DNA of 64,000 nt, taken from the NCBI GenBank assembly GCA_965223165.1, contig CBDCVQ010000019.1:372001-436000 (forward strand). The letters run 5' to 3'. This document shows positions 35,062 to 43,968 of this stretch, piece after piece; positions within the stretch are counted from its first letter, which is position 1, and the number at the start of each line of letters is the position of its first letter. The position numbers and the translations under genes are program-made. The notes below the pieces were generated by a model, which saw only the letters and a list, made by a program, of their open reading frames with translations, was not told the origin of the DNA and did not search any database. Source of the stretch: JABDMH01 sp965223165 (lineage in GTDB: Bacteria; Bacteroidota; Bacteroidia; Chitinophagales; Saprospiraceae).

Positions 35062-36633
35062 TCATAGTTTTACCACGGGCCTGGCTTGACGGAACTGTCG
35101 GCTCTGTATCTGCACAAAATAGTTTCCGGGGATTAGGTCGGACGTTTCGACAGCCACGGTGTGTTCGCCCTTGGGGTACCTGCCCCGCACCAGGGATCGC
35201 ACCAGCCGTCCATCGGCTGCGATGAGGTCGACATGTACATCCTCACCCAGTGAACGGAAGACCACGTTGGCCAGCCCATTGAGCGGATTGGGATGGACCT
35301 GGATCCAAGACCGAGCTGCCCGAGCGTCCTCGTCCCGAGTACTAGTCATGGTGCACGCGCCGGGCTGCACCAAAGGGATGGAATCAAAGGTGCCGAGCAG
35401 CGCCGCATCTACGTCACCTGTGGGTACACACAGCCATTGCTCCAGCATAGAGCCATAAATCTGCCTAAAATCGTACTGATACGGCAGGTTGTCCTCATAG
35501 GTCATCGCCGGATCCAGTTGGTAATTCTCGCCGAGAATGCCGCTCTCCACGTACGTACCAAAGACAAATAGCGGGGCGGCAGATCCGTGGTCGGTGCCAT
35601 CGCTCGCATTGGAGACAATCCGCCTACCAAACTCTGAGAAGGTCATTCCCAGCACTCGGTCGGCTACTCCCAGGTGCTCCAGATCATTTTGAAATGCCAC
35701 AATCGCCTCGTCCAGTTGCCGCAGTAGGTCCGCATGTACCCCCTGCGTCTTGTCACCGGGATCGACCTGGCCCGCATGGGTATCAAATCCGCCAATCTCC
35801 ACCTTGTACATGGGGGTCTTGAGTCCACCGGCGATCATACGGGCTACGATGCGCAGTTGACCGGCAATCTCGGTATCGGGATAGGACAACTGGCTGCCCG
35901 CTTGATTGTCCGCCTTTATGATCTCCTGACCATAGACCTGGGATTGGCGCCTGACCAACTTGACATGTGCCAACTGTCGGCCTGTCAAGGTGCTCGGGGT
36001 TGGCCCTTCATTGTCGTTGACCAACTGATAGTAGTCACGCTCGCCATTGATGACCACACTCATATTGGACAATGGGCCTTGAAATAGCAGCGAATTGCTG
36101 AAGCCGAGCTCCAGTGCCAAAGGATGCGGCACCTGGGGATTGGGGTAGTCGCTCGGATAGCCGGGATAGGTGTTGTTGAGATAGCGGCCCATCCATCCCG
36201 ATGCCACTACTTGATCGGCATCGGCCCCGGACATCCAAATGTCTGTGGATCGAAAATGGGAGAAATTTTGGTCCGCATATCCCACCGCACGGACAATGCG
36301 CAACTTGCCCTGCTCATAGAGCCCTCGCAGACCCGAGAGAGAAGGGTGCAAAGCCAGTGGGACATCGGGCAGCTTGAGCAGACTGCTCTCCGGCAAGAAG
36401 ACATGCTGGCGCAGTGTACTCAATGCAGAGAGGTCGTCGAGTTGAACAACCGTATTGAGCGAGTCGTTGCCACCATTGAGAAAAATCGCAACCAAGACAT
36501 GATCGTTGTCCGGATTGAGCGACAATAAAGAGGCCAGGCTCCTTCGCATGGAGGATGGTCCCGGCACGGTTCCGAAAAGGGAAGCCCCTGCCATGGCATG
36601 GGCCGATCGATGTAGAAAATCTCTTCTTTTCAT
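35062..36633 (-). CDS. DUF1501 domain protein with T9SS C-terminal sorting domain
   Basis: A 523-residue protein beginning MKRRDFLHRSAHAMAGASLF, a Tat-like signal. The DUF1501 core reads HVLVAIFLNGGNDSLNTVVQ, VEIGGFDTHAGQVDPG and GMTFSEFGRRIVSNASDGTD followed by HGSA, the usual metal-fold motifs. From about residue 440 a Por-type sorting domain follows (IQVHPNPLNGLANVVFRS, then IPGNYFVQIQSRQ). A Tat-like start combined with a T9SS tail is odd: the protein might fold in the cytoplasm before surface delivery. It lies 11 nt after the DUF1800 gene in an operon. Confidence 0.9.
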   Translation of the reverse strand: MKRRDFLHRSAHAMAGASLFGTVPGPSSMRRSLASLLSLNPDNDHVLVAIFLNGGNDSLNTVVQLDDLSALSTLRQHVFLPESSLLKLPDVPLALHPSLSGLRGLYEQGKLRIVRAVGYADQNFSHFRSTDIWMSGADADQVVASGWMGRYLNNTYPGYPSDYPNPQVPHPLALELGFSNSLLFQGPLSNMSVVINGERDYYQLVNDNEGPTPSTLTGRQLAHVKLVRRQSQVYGQEIIKADNQAGSQLSYPDTEIAGQLRIVARMIAGGLKTPMYKVEIGGFDTHAGQVDPGDKTQGVHADLLRQLDEAIVAFQNDLEHLGVADRVLGMTFSEFGRRIVSNASDGTDHGSAAPLFVFGTYVESGILGENYQLDPAMTYEDNLPYQYDFRQIYGSMLEQWLCVPTGDVDAALLGTFDSIPLVQPGACTMTSTRDEDARAARSWIQVHPNPLNGLANVVFRSLGEDVHVDLIAADGRLVRSLVRGRYPKGEHTVAVETSDLIPGNYFVQIQSRQFRQARPVVKL

Positions 36634-36644
36634 AGGTATGGAGT

Positions 36645-38255
36645 CTATAGCAACTGATATTCGGGCAGCTGAAAAAAGGTCGTCAGCAGGTTCTTCAGAC
36701 GGACTTCTACAATTTCTCTGGCCATGGCATTAGTGCGATCCGCCACATAGTCGCCCCAAGCACCTGTCCAGTAAGCATCCGTCGTCTGGCCGGTCAGCAA
36801 GATGGATTTTAGATCTGTCTTCAGCTCATCGGACAGCGGCACCGCCAAATGCTGATCACAGAGTTCATCGATGAGACGATTGGGATCAAAGGGGTCATCC
36901 AACGTGCCGATATAATCCAAGAGATTCCATTGAATGCGCTTTTGTGGTGTCCAAAAACCCTGGTGAATAAAGGTATCCGATACAATGATCCTCGAAATTA
37001 GGGTGAAGGTGGTAATCCACAATTTATCATAGGACGGTATCTGATAGAATGCAGGCCAGCCGGAGACACTGGGTGGCTCACCGAGGAAAAATCCCATCTC
37101 AAACATGGAGAAATTTAGCATCAGGTGGGTCCAGTAGTCCTCGTCCAGATCGGACGAATCTGCGATGTAGCCCACCTGGCTATTTTTGACAAAATGCGTC
37201 ACCGCATCCAGTGGGCTTTTTATCATGGCCCCCAGGTTTTTCTCCTCAAAGAAATACGCACTGGTGAAGAATGCTTCGAGGAGCACCCGCATGTCATAAT
37301 TGCTATCGATGAAGAGCTCCGCCAGAGGCTCAATGAAGTCGGCCTCTGCTTGGGCATCGATCTCATGCGAGATAAAAAACCGGTGCAGTTTTCGGCTGAT
37401 GAACCGAGCCGTCTCGGGATGCTCAACGATCATGTCCAGCAGATCATCCAGTTCGCCTGCACCCGTTGCTCCACTGCGTCCCGTAATCACCCGATTGTTG
37501 TAAAAAGAGGAAAATTGCTTGTCACGGGTTTCGTGTTGAAAATCAAAGAAATTGGACTGCACTTCTCCGGCGGCGATCACCGTATCCCAATCTACCCCCC
37601 AACCTGTGAGCACCCGAGCCGCCTCCTGCACGTCGGACTCGGTAAAGGCTGCCTTGGGCCCTTTGCCCACACAAAACAGCTCCTGCAACTCGCGGGCGTA
37701 GTTTTCATCCGGTGCCTCCTTTATGTTTGCCGTACCATTGAGAAATATGAGCATATGCGGATCGATCGTGATATCCCGGATGATCTTTTTGAAGTTGTCA
37801 TAGGAAAACTCCCATATCGTGCGAAAGTGCTGATAGGCGATTTTGCCAGTACCTACAAATCCAATCTGGTTGGCCAGATGGTTGTGCCAAAACAACACCA
37901 TCTTATAATGGAGTCGACGGCTACCTTGGATCATGTGTTTGAGTAGCCAGTTGCGCAGCGAGTTGTTGCGGAGGTCTACGATCTGTCCACCGTTGTCCGG
38001 ATCGGTGTGCCATGCTGCCGGAGCGGTCACCCAGGTCTGGCCCGCCGGCACATCGGGATCCGCCGCCTCGACCCCGTAATTATTGAGGGGAGGTGACGGC
38101 ACAGGTACCGGCTGCATCAGCTCGGTGATGACGTCTTCCAGGTTGCGGCCCCGAAAGGAGTTGAAATCTTCTTTGTTGTATCCGAACAACGTCCTGCGCA
38201 AGAGGTGGCGCAGCTCCTTGTCTCCGAAGGCACCGGTGTACTTTGTTGGACCCAT
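36645..38255 (-). CDS. DUF1800 domain protein
   Basis: A 536-residue protein with the family motifs LRHLLRRTLFGYNKEDFNSF near the start, KMVLFWHNHLANQ, DENYARELQELFCVGKG with FTESDVQEAARVLTGW, and ARFISRKLHRFFIS. No signal peptide is evident at the ATG used. DUF1800 and DUF1501 genes are very often neighbours, as here (11-nt gap, DUF1800 first). The function is unknown; the pair has been linked to surface or secreted assemblies by context only. The other DUF1501 gene in the window (24469) partners a cytochrome instead. Confidence 0.92.
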   Translation of the reverse strand: MGPTKYTGAFGDKELRHLLRRTLFGYNKEDFNSFRGRNLEDVITELMQPVPVPSPPLNNYGVEAADPDVPAGQTWVTAPAAWHTDPDNGGQIVDLRNNSLRNWLLKHMIQGSRRLHYKMVLFWHNHLANQIGFVGTGKIAYQHFRTIWEFSYDNFKKIIRDITIDPHMLIFLNGTANIKEAPDENYARELQELFCVGKGPKAAFTESDVQEAARVLTGWGVDWDTVIAAGEVQSNFFDFQHETRDKQFSSFYNNRVITGRSGATGAGELDDLLDMIVEHPETARFISRKLHRFFISHEIDAQAEADFIEPLAELFIDSNYDMRVLLEAFFTSAYFFEEKNLGAMIKSPLDAVTHFVKNSQVGYIADSSDLDEDYWTHLMLNFSMFEMGFFLGEPPSVSGWPAFYQIPSYDKLWITTFTLISRIIVSDTFIHQGFWTPQKRIQWNLLDYIGTLDDPFDPNRLIDELCDQHLAVPLSDELKTDLKSILLTGQTTDAYWTGAWGDYVADRTNAMAREIVEVRLKNLLTTFFQLPEYQLL

Positions 38256-38415
38256 TGAGCACTTGGTTTTGGTTATGATCAGTCACCATCTGTCCCTGAC
38301 GACTCCTTATAAGATAAGGAATTTGGCAATGGGACGTGATGGCGAGCAGACTTCTAATCATAGGAGTAGAAAGATCGGCGGATTCCACAAAGTGTCCGGG
38401 CGAGGGCGGGGCTCC

Positions 38416-39834
38416 CTATGCGAAAAGGTCATCAAGCGATACTTCGCTTTGCAGAAGGCTGAGGCTGTGCTTGTTTTGTAAGACTCCGTGGGAGGTGATC
38501 ATGGTGAGGAACAGACTCTTGCGGGTTTTGGTGAGCTGCCTAAATGCGGCCATCCTCCGACGTATCTGTTCCGCGTATGATTTGGATATCACGTAGGGCT
38601 GCTCCGAAAACTTGATTTCGCAAATGTTGATGACTTGATCTGCGCGGTCGATTAAGAGATCGATTTGGGCTCCGCCAATCTCATCATTTCCCGGATGGTG
38701 CCAGAAATGTGCCTCTGAATGAATCCCGGATATCCGCAGCGCATCTTTGATCTGAGCGATGTGATATTGGCAGACATTTTCAAAGGCCAAGCCACTCCAG
38801 CTCTTCCACGACGCTGAGTTGGCCAAGGCATTCCAATTGAGACTGGATCGCCGGCGACCGCTCATGAACTTTGCATGGAATAGCGAAAAGTTGTCTGTGA
38901 GCTTGTAGATGGCGTCTCGAGATTTCTTGCGATAAGGTATGTACTGGTCGATAAAACCGGACTGGTCCAGCTCTGCCAGAATGCTGGTAAAGCCTCCACC
39001 ACTGACCAGGTCAGCTCGACGGAGTAACTCGTCTCGTGATCGTCCGCTGGGCTTCTCTGATAATATCTTCACGATCTGCTTGTGCTTTTCGGCATTGTGA
39101 AACAGCGCATCGTAAATCTGCTCATATTCATCAACTAGCAGCCCATGGGAGGTAAAACAAATGCGATCAATGGCCTGTGCGGCGCTTTCACCCTTGCGAA
39201 TTTCCTTGAGATAGTGCGGAACACCACCCATCACCATATAGATCTGCGTGATCTGATGCCTCGTCAGCGCGATGCCATTTTTGCGAAGAAATAGCTCCGT
39301 CTCCTGCAGGTTGAATGGTCGTAGATGAATACGTCTGGTGGTTCGATTGTAGAGTCCTCCTGTGTTCTTTAGAATCTTTTTGATCATCCAGGAGCTGGCA
39401 GATCCGCAGATCACCACTACGAGGTTGGATTGGGTGGAGGCCCATCCGTTCCAGAAGCTTTCAAAGGCAGTTAGAAAACGCGATTTGTTGGTGGCCAACC
39501 ATGGCATTTCGTCCAAAAAGACGACTTTTTTGCGTCTGGTTCTATGCTGAGTGACGTGGCGCTTGAGCATATTGAACGCCTCAAACCAATCGAGCGGCGG
39601 TTTGAGGGGGAGGCCGGAACCATACTGTTCCAGGGACTTGGCAAATGCCTGCAGGTGCTCCGGCACGTTGCTGTCAAAAAGACCACTAAAGTCAAAAACC
39701 ATATGTCGTTGGCAGATCTGCCTCACCATATAGGTCTTGCCTACTCTTCGCCGGCCATAGACAGCCACGAGTTCGGGTTCAGCCGATTCCAAGGCATCTA
39801 AGAGAATACGTCGCTCCAGCTCTCGGCCAATCAT
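38416..39834 (-). CDS. archaeal-type ATPase with C-terminal DUF234 nuclease-like domain
   Basis: A 472-residue cytoplasmic protein. The N-terminal AAA/STAND-like ATPase has Walker A YGRRRVGKTYMV near residue 28, Walker B VVFLDEMPWLA and VVVICGSASSWM as sensor 1. A winged-helix stretch follows (SRDELLRRADLVSGGGFTSI). The C-terminal DUF234 part ends in a PD-(D/E)xK-like signature, IGGAQIDLLIDRADQVINIC followed by EIKF. Members of this family are widespread in archaea and patchy in bacteria and move like selfish or defence genes; their role is not settled. A block of 54-bp repeats lies about 60 nt upstream of the start. Confidence 0.88.
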   Translation of the reverse strand: MIGRELERRILLDALESAEPELVAVYGRRRVGKTYMVRQICQRHMVFDFSGLFDSNVPEHLQAFAKSLEQYGSGLPLKPPLDWFEAFNMLKRHVTQHRTRRKKVVFLDEMPWLATNKSRFLTAFESFWNGWASTQSNLVVVICGSASSWMIKKILKNTGGLYNRTTRRIHLRPFNLQETELFLRKNGIALTRHQITQIYMVMGGVPHYLKEIRKGESAAQAIDRICFTSHGLLVDEYEQIYDALFHNAEKHKQIVKILSEKPSGRSRDELLRRADLVSGGGFTSILAELDQSGFIDQYIPYRKKSRDAIYKLTDNFSLFHAKFMSGRRRSSLNWNALANSASWKSWSGLAFENVCQYHIAQIKDALRISGIHSEAHFWHHPGNDEIGGAQIDLLIDRADQVINICEIKFSEQPYVISKSYAEQIRRRMAAFRQLTKTRKSLFLTMITSHGVLQNKHSLSLLQSEVSLDDLFA

Positions 39835-39888
39835 TGCTATGCTCCGCCATGCCTACCAAATGATGGCACTTACAGCGGTTCTAATCGC

Positions 39889-40060
39889 CTTTTGTTTCGC
39901 CAAAGATGCACAATCTACCGATTTGTGGCAACACTAAAAGGATTTTGTTTCGCCATATCTATACAAAAAATACCACTTATGGCAATACTAAAAGGATTTT
40001 GTTTCGCCATATCTATATAAGAAATACCGCTTATGGCGATACTAAATGGATTTTTCGCCT
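39889..40060. repeat. three 54-bp repeats upstream of the DUF234 ATPase
   Basis: GATTTTGTTTCGCCATATCT with the surrounding sequence recurs with a period of about 54 bp (TTTTGTTTCGCC at 39889, 39943 and 39997, and a shortened GATTTTTCGCC near 40050). Between units lie TTATGGCAATACTAAAAGG-type stretches, so TATGGC and GCCATA form an inverted pair in each unit. The block ends about 55 nt before the ATPase ATG and could serve as an operator or as a target of its nuclease domain. Confidence 0.85.
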
Positions 40061-40222
40061 TTCTGAGCAGCTGAATCCACTGGCATCCAAGCGGACTTAG
40101 TGCACATGTTGCCAGTAATCCTTGGGTAGTGCATCCCCAAGTTTCTAGTGTGATCGCCCTGCCCTGGCCGCTTTTTGCCGCACCTCCCTACAACCTAAGC
40201 TTTTGCGCCTTACATTGTGCAG

Positions 40223-41254
40223 ATGACAAAGCGTGCTCTCAAGATCGGTCTTATTGGTACCGGTTCCATCAGTGGTCACTTCATCAAGAGTATCAACGAC
40301 CTGCCCATGGCGGAGTTGGTCGCCCTATGCAGCTCGACCCCGGAGCGGGCGGCCAAAGCCGGACAAACCCATGATCTGCCGGCGTATGCCGATCTACATG
40401 CCATGATCGCAGAACGACAGCCGGATGTCCTGTGCGTCTGCACCCAGAGTGGTCACCATCTGGAACCCACCCTCACTGCGGCTCAGGCAGGTATTCATGT
40501 GATCTGCGAGAAGCCACTTGAGGTGACCTTGGATCGGGCAGATCAGATGATCCGTACCTGCCACGAGCAAAACGTACAACTGGCTTGCATCTTTCAAAAC
40601 CGGTATAGCCCCGACTACAAGAAGCTACACACGGCTGTCAGGGAAGGCAAGCTCGGCAAACTGCTGATGGGAAATGCGTACATCAAATGGTACCGCAGTG
40701 ATGAATACTATGCCGGCAGCTCCTGGCGGGGCACGCTCAAGGGTGATGGGGGCGCCGCACTGATCAATCAAGGTATCCATACCATTGACCTCCTATCCGA
40801 TATCATGGGCTCCGTCGACACGGTCACTGCCGATATATCAACCATGACACACGACATCGAGGGAGAGGATGTTGCGATGGCCATGTTGCGCTTTTCCAAT
40901 GGCGCGATGGGTACCATTCAAGCCAGCACTTCATTCTGGCCCGGATATCCCGAGCGACTCGAAGTTTTTGGAGAAAAGGGCAGCGTCATCTTAGAAGGAG
41001 GCTCGATCGCGCACTGGAATATCCAAGGCGAAGAAGCCACTCCCGTCGTCGAAAACCAGGCACAACCCTCGGGTTCGTCCGATCCCATGGCCATCAGCTA
41101 TCACTTGCATCGTACCCAGATCGGAGAGATCTTGGCGGATATCCGGGACGGACGCACTCCTACTATTCATGGACGGGAAGGTCGAAAGTCGCTGGCCATC
41201 ATCGATGCAATATATCGGTCGGCGCGCGAAGGCAAGCGTGTCACCATGCTTTAG
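40223..41254 (+). CDS. Gfo/Idh/MocA family oxidoreductase
   Basis: A 343-residue NAD(P)-dependent dehydrogenase. The Rossmann motif IGLIGTGSISGHFIKSI is at the N-terminus, CEKPLEVTLDRADQMI carries the family EKP, and the C-terminal alpha/beta domain includes GGAALINQGIHTIDLLSDIM with the usual histidine. These enzymes oxidise or reduce sugars, inositols and their derivatives. A GTG at 40217 is in frame, but ATG at 40223 is preferred. It is transcribed alone, converging on the FG-GAP gene with a 15-bp gap. Confidence 0.9.
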   Translation: MTKRALKIGLIGTGSISGHFIKSINDLPMAELVALCSSTPERAAKAGQTHDLPAYADLHAMIAERQPDVLCVCTQSGHHLEPTLTAAQAGIHVICEKPLEVTLDRADQMIRTCHEQNVQLACIFQNRYSPDYKKLHTAVREGKLGKLLMGNAYIKWYRSDEYYAGSSWRGTLKGDGGAALINQGIHTIDLLSDIMGSVDTVTADISTMTHDIEGEDVAMAMLRFSNGAMGTIQASTSFWPGYPERLEVFGEKGSVILEGGSIAHWNIQGEEATPVVENQAQPSGSSDPMAISYHLHRTQIGEILADIRDGRTPTIHGREGRKSLAIIDAIYRSAREGKRVTML

Positions 41255-41269
41255 CCTACTAATTACTCA

Positions 41270-43153
41270 CTACGGCTTTAGCTTATTCTCATACCAGATC
41301 ACCCCGAGACCCCGACTATCATTTCCAAAATTCTCCTCGCAGGTCAGAATATCCAGATCGCCATCCTGGTCTATGTCCAGCAATTCGATCTTATCAAATT
41401 TGGCATTGTGGGCACCGGATACCGACTGAAAGGTGGGCTCAATGTCTTGGGCTATCTGCGTACCGTCCAACCACACCAAGCCCTGTGCTGCTCGCCCATT
41501 GGTGTTGGTACTGACGACTAGATCCGCTACCGCGTCCCCATTCACATCACCCACCTCCACCGACTTTGCGGCCCCCACCATCACTGGTAGCTCGATCATT
41601 GATTCCTGCCACTGACGACCCTTGGCGTCCTGTCGCCGGTAGATCCTGATCGTTTGGCCTGTGCGTTCTGCCACCACGACCTCTTTACTGGCATCCCCAT
41701 CGAGATCTGCCATACTCATAAACATCACCTCGGTACCTGCCCCACCGATCACGTGGCTTGGCCAAGGTCCTTTTTGCGCCTCTCCGTGCCCCGGATTTTC
41801 GAGCCATCTGCAAGCTTGCTGCGCTCCACGACGATCTGTGATGATGACATCCAGGTCCCCATCATGGTCCATATCTTCAGACAGGATCGACATGATCCAA
41901 CCCACCGGCGTGATCTCGTGCCAGGGCCATTTTCTGCTGCCAGCCCGCTTGGGTGCCTCAAACCAGCCCAGACTCGCCTCCGCTCCTCGTCCAGCCGCGA
42001 CCAGGTCGATGCCATGCCGGCCGTCTATCTGCAGTCCAAGTGCGTACATCCACTTCATCCGATCTTTGGATGTGCGCAGCAGTGATTGTCTCCACTTCCC
42101 TTTGCCCACCGCTCGGCGCGGCTGCGCTCTGTGTAGCAGGATCCGCCGCGAATTACCCTCTGTGCAACTCACTACGTCGGGCCGACCGTCCCGATCTAAA
42201 TCGACAAAGCAAGCATCTTCCACATTGGGGGTTTCTCCTACGGTGATGGCCGGCCACGGATCTACCACCTGATCCTTGCCCGGGTGCAGGTATAATTTGG
42301 TGAGTCCTCCCTCTTCCCAACCTGCCACTAGATCAGGCAGATCATCACCGTTGACATCTGCGATCCTGACACCATCGGCCCCTGTCGAGGATGCGTCAAT
42401 GGTATGCCGCTTCCAGTGTCCTTCGTGAGCCAGCTCCCACACCCTGAAATGGCGATAGCGAAATTGCGACCAGCGCATTTGACGAAATCCCATCTTTCCT
42501 CCTCCCAACGTAGCACCATAAGTATCGCCGTCGTCCACCCAGTCGATGATCATTCGTCCATCGATGAGCATACGTATGTGCGCCTCCTCTTTGATCAGCG
42601 TGACCCGATGGATCTTCGTCGAGGCCAATGGGATTCCCTCTTTACCTACCTGGACCTTGTGAAAGCCGCTATTTTTCCGCAGGTGGCTAATGAGGCGGCC
42701 ATTGCCATCGGCATTCGCATAATAGGAGATGTGGTAGCAATCTACGTCGCTTTTCGTGTATTGCCGAAAAACACCCTCGCGTGGAGCCAGGGAAGGGTCA
42801 AAAATGCTCCGGCTTCCGTGGCCCGTGGCAGCAAAAAAGAAAATGCAGAGACCGGACTCCGGGTGCAAATTTTGCAATTCCCATTCAGCAACAAAATTCG
42901 ACGGAAATTCTTCCGGACACCAAAAAACATGATGTCCTTCTTCGCCCGGTGATTGCATGTACATCCAGCCGTCCCGACTCTCTGTCTTTGCCGGTCCTTC
43001 CAGCCTCCAATCCTCAAGCTCGGCGTCGGTCGCCAAACTATTCTCGTATAGCAATTGCCCTTTTAGCATTTCCACGTCCGACGGCTGGCCGGAGAGGTGG
43101 CAAACGCTCACACACAAAATGAGGAGAAGGCAGCACCGGAAATAATATACCAT
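41270..43153 (-). CDS. secreted DUF1961-like lectin domain fused to FG-GAP repeats
   Basis: A 627-residue secreted protein (signal MVYYFRCCLLLILCVSVCHL). Residues 25-250 resemble the DUF1961 beta-sandwich (LLYENSLATDAELEDWRLEG, FVAEWELQNLHPESGLCIFF, DCYHISYYANADGNGRL). Then six FG-GAP/VCBS calcium motifs follow: DVNGDDLPDLV, DLDRDGRPDVV, DMDHDGDLDVI, DLDGDASKEVV, DVNGDAVADLV and DIDQDGDLDIL. No sorting domain is obvious at the C-terminus. It lies 6 nt after the SGNH hydrolase gene in the GH92 operon, so a role in binding or cutting a glycan is likely. Confidence 0.85.
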   Translation of the reverse strand: MVYYFRCCLLLILCVSVCHLSGQPSDVEMLKGQLLYENSLATDAELEDWRLEGPAKTESRDGWMYMQSPGEEGHHVFWCPEEFPSNFVAEWELQNLHPESGLCIFFFAATGHGSRSIFDPSLAPREGVFRQYTKSDVDCYHISYYANADGNGRLISHLRKNSGFHKVQVGKEGIPLASTKIHRVTLIKEEAHIRMLIDGRMIIDWVDDGDTYGATLGGGKMGFRQMRWSQFRYRHFRVWELAHEGHWKRHTIDASSTGADGVRIADVNGDDLPDLVAGWEEGGLTKLYLHPGKDQVVDPWPAITVGETPNVEDACFVDLDRDGRPDVVSCTEGNSRRILLHRAQPRRAVGKGKWRQSLLRTSKDRMKWMYALGLQIDGRHGIDLVAAGRGAEASLGWFEAPKRAGSRKWPWHEITPVGWIMSILSEDMDHDGDLDVIITDRRGAQQACRWLENPGHGEAQKGPWPSHVIGGAGTEVMFMSMADLDGDASKEVVVAERTGQTIRIYRRQDAKGRQWQESMIELPVMVGAAKSVEVGDVNGDAVADLVVSTNTNGRAAQGLVWLDGTQIAQDIEPTFQSVSGAHNAKFDKIELLDIDQDGDLDILTCEENFGNDSRGLGVIWYENKLKP

Positions 43154-43159
43154 CTGTCT

Positions 43160-43861
43160 TCAGGTCAAACTTAGTTCTTTGATTATTTCACTGCTCACGA
43201 CTTGAGCGAGTTTTCTCGACCCCATCTCCGTAAAATGGACATTATTAGGTCGCTGCAGATCGGCCATTTGTGGCGACACGAAGGCATGGAGATCATTGAT
43301 GGTCACTCCATTTTTTCTCATAATTCTTCGGGCGATCTTATTGTAGATTTTATCATCCCCATACGCGCGCACCGGCCCCTCAAGCTTCTCCGGATACGGA
43401 GTGGTCGTGGCGAAAATCAGGGACGCCCCGGTTTGTTTTAATCTGTGGGTGATACTTTTCAGATTCTGCTTGTACTGTCTTGGCTCGGCTTGGCGCGGAT
43501 CCTCCGGATTCTGGCTGTTTTGTCCTGTCACCGGATGCACGTGCTTAATGTCATGTAGACCAAAATTAAAATGAATCAGGTCCCAGCTGGTCTCGCCGAT
43601 CCATCGTGCCAGATGCTCCAAACCCTTCGTCGTGCCCGCACAGTTTTCCGGCTTGCCGTTGTCCTGCACGGGTCGCACGACCATCGCCTTGCCCGCCAGG
43701 ATCTCCTGCACAAATGGGGTGTAGCCTATGGAAATAGAATCCCCCAGTATCAGCACCCGTGGTAGCTCTTTCTGGCTCGCCAGTAGGCCCGTCCTGGAGA
43801 GAAGCACCGTGAAGAATCCGGCACCAACTCGCTTGACAAAATCAATTCTCTGCATGCTCAC
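43160..43861 (-). CDS. SGNH/GDSL-family hydrolase
   Basis: A 233-residue exported esterase-like protein. The N-terminus (RIDFVKRVGAGFFTVLLSRT) looks like a signal. Block I is LILGDSISIGYTPFV with the nucleophile Ser, block II/III includes IHFNFGLHDIKHV with the conserved Asn, and block V is RPNNVHFTEMGSRKLAQ, which has the His and a possible catalytic partner. Such enzymes often remove acetyl groups from polysaccharides. It is 6 nt before the FG-GAP gene and about 100 nt after the GH92 gene, in one probable operon. Confidence 0.88.
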   Translation of the reverse strand: MSMQRIDFVKRVGAGFFTVLLSRTGLLASQKELPRVLILGDSISIGYTPFVQEILAGKAMVVRPVQDNGKPENCAGTTKGLEHLARWIGETSWDLIHFNFGLHDIKHVHPVTGQNSQNPEDPRQAEPRQYKQNLKSITHRLKQTGASLIFATTTPYPEKLEGPVRAYGDDKIYNKIARRIMRKNGVTINDLHAFVSPQMADLQRPNNVHFTEMGSRKLAQVVSSEIIKELSLT

Positions 43862-43968
43862 TTTTCATTGTCACCGACAATATGCACGCCAAGATACCAC
43901 CACGCCCGTAGATATCGATAGTCCGGCACCCAGTCATTTTTTCGTTCATAAAATGTCTGCGGCAGTCC

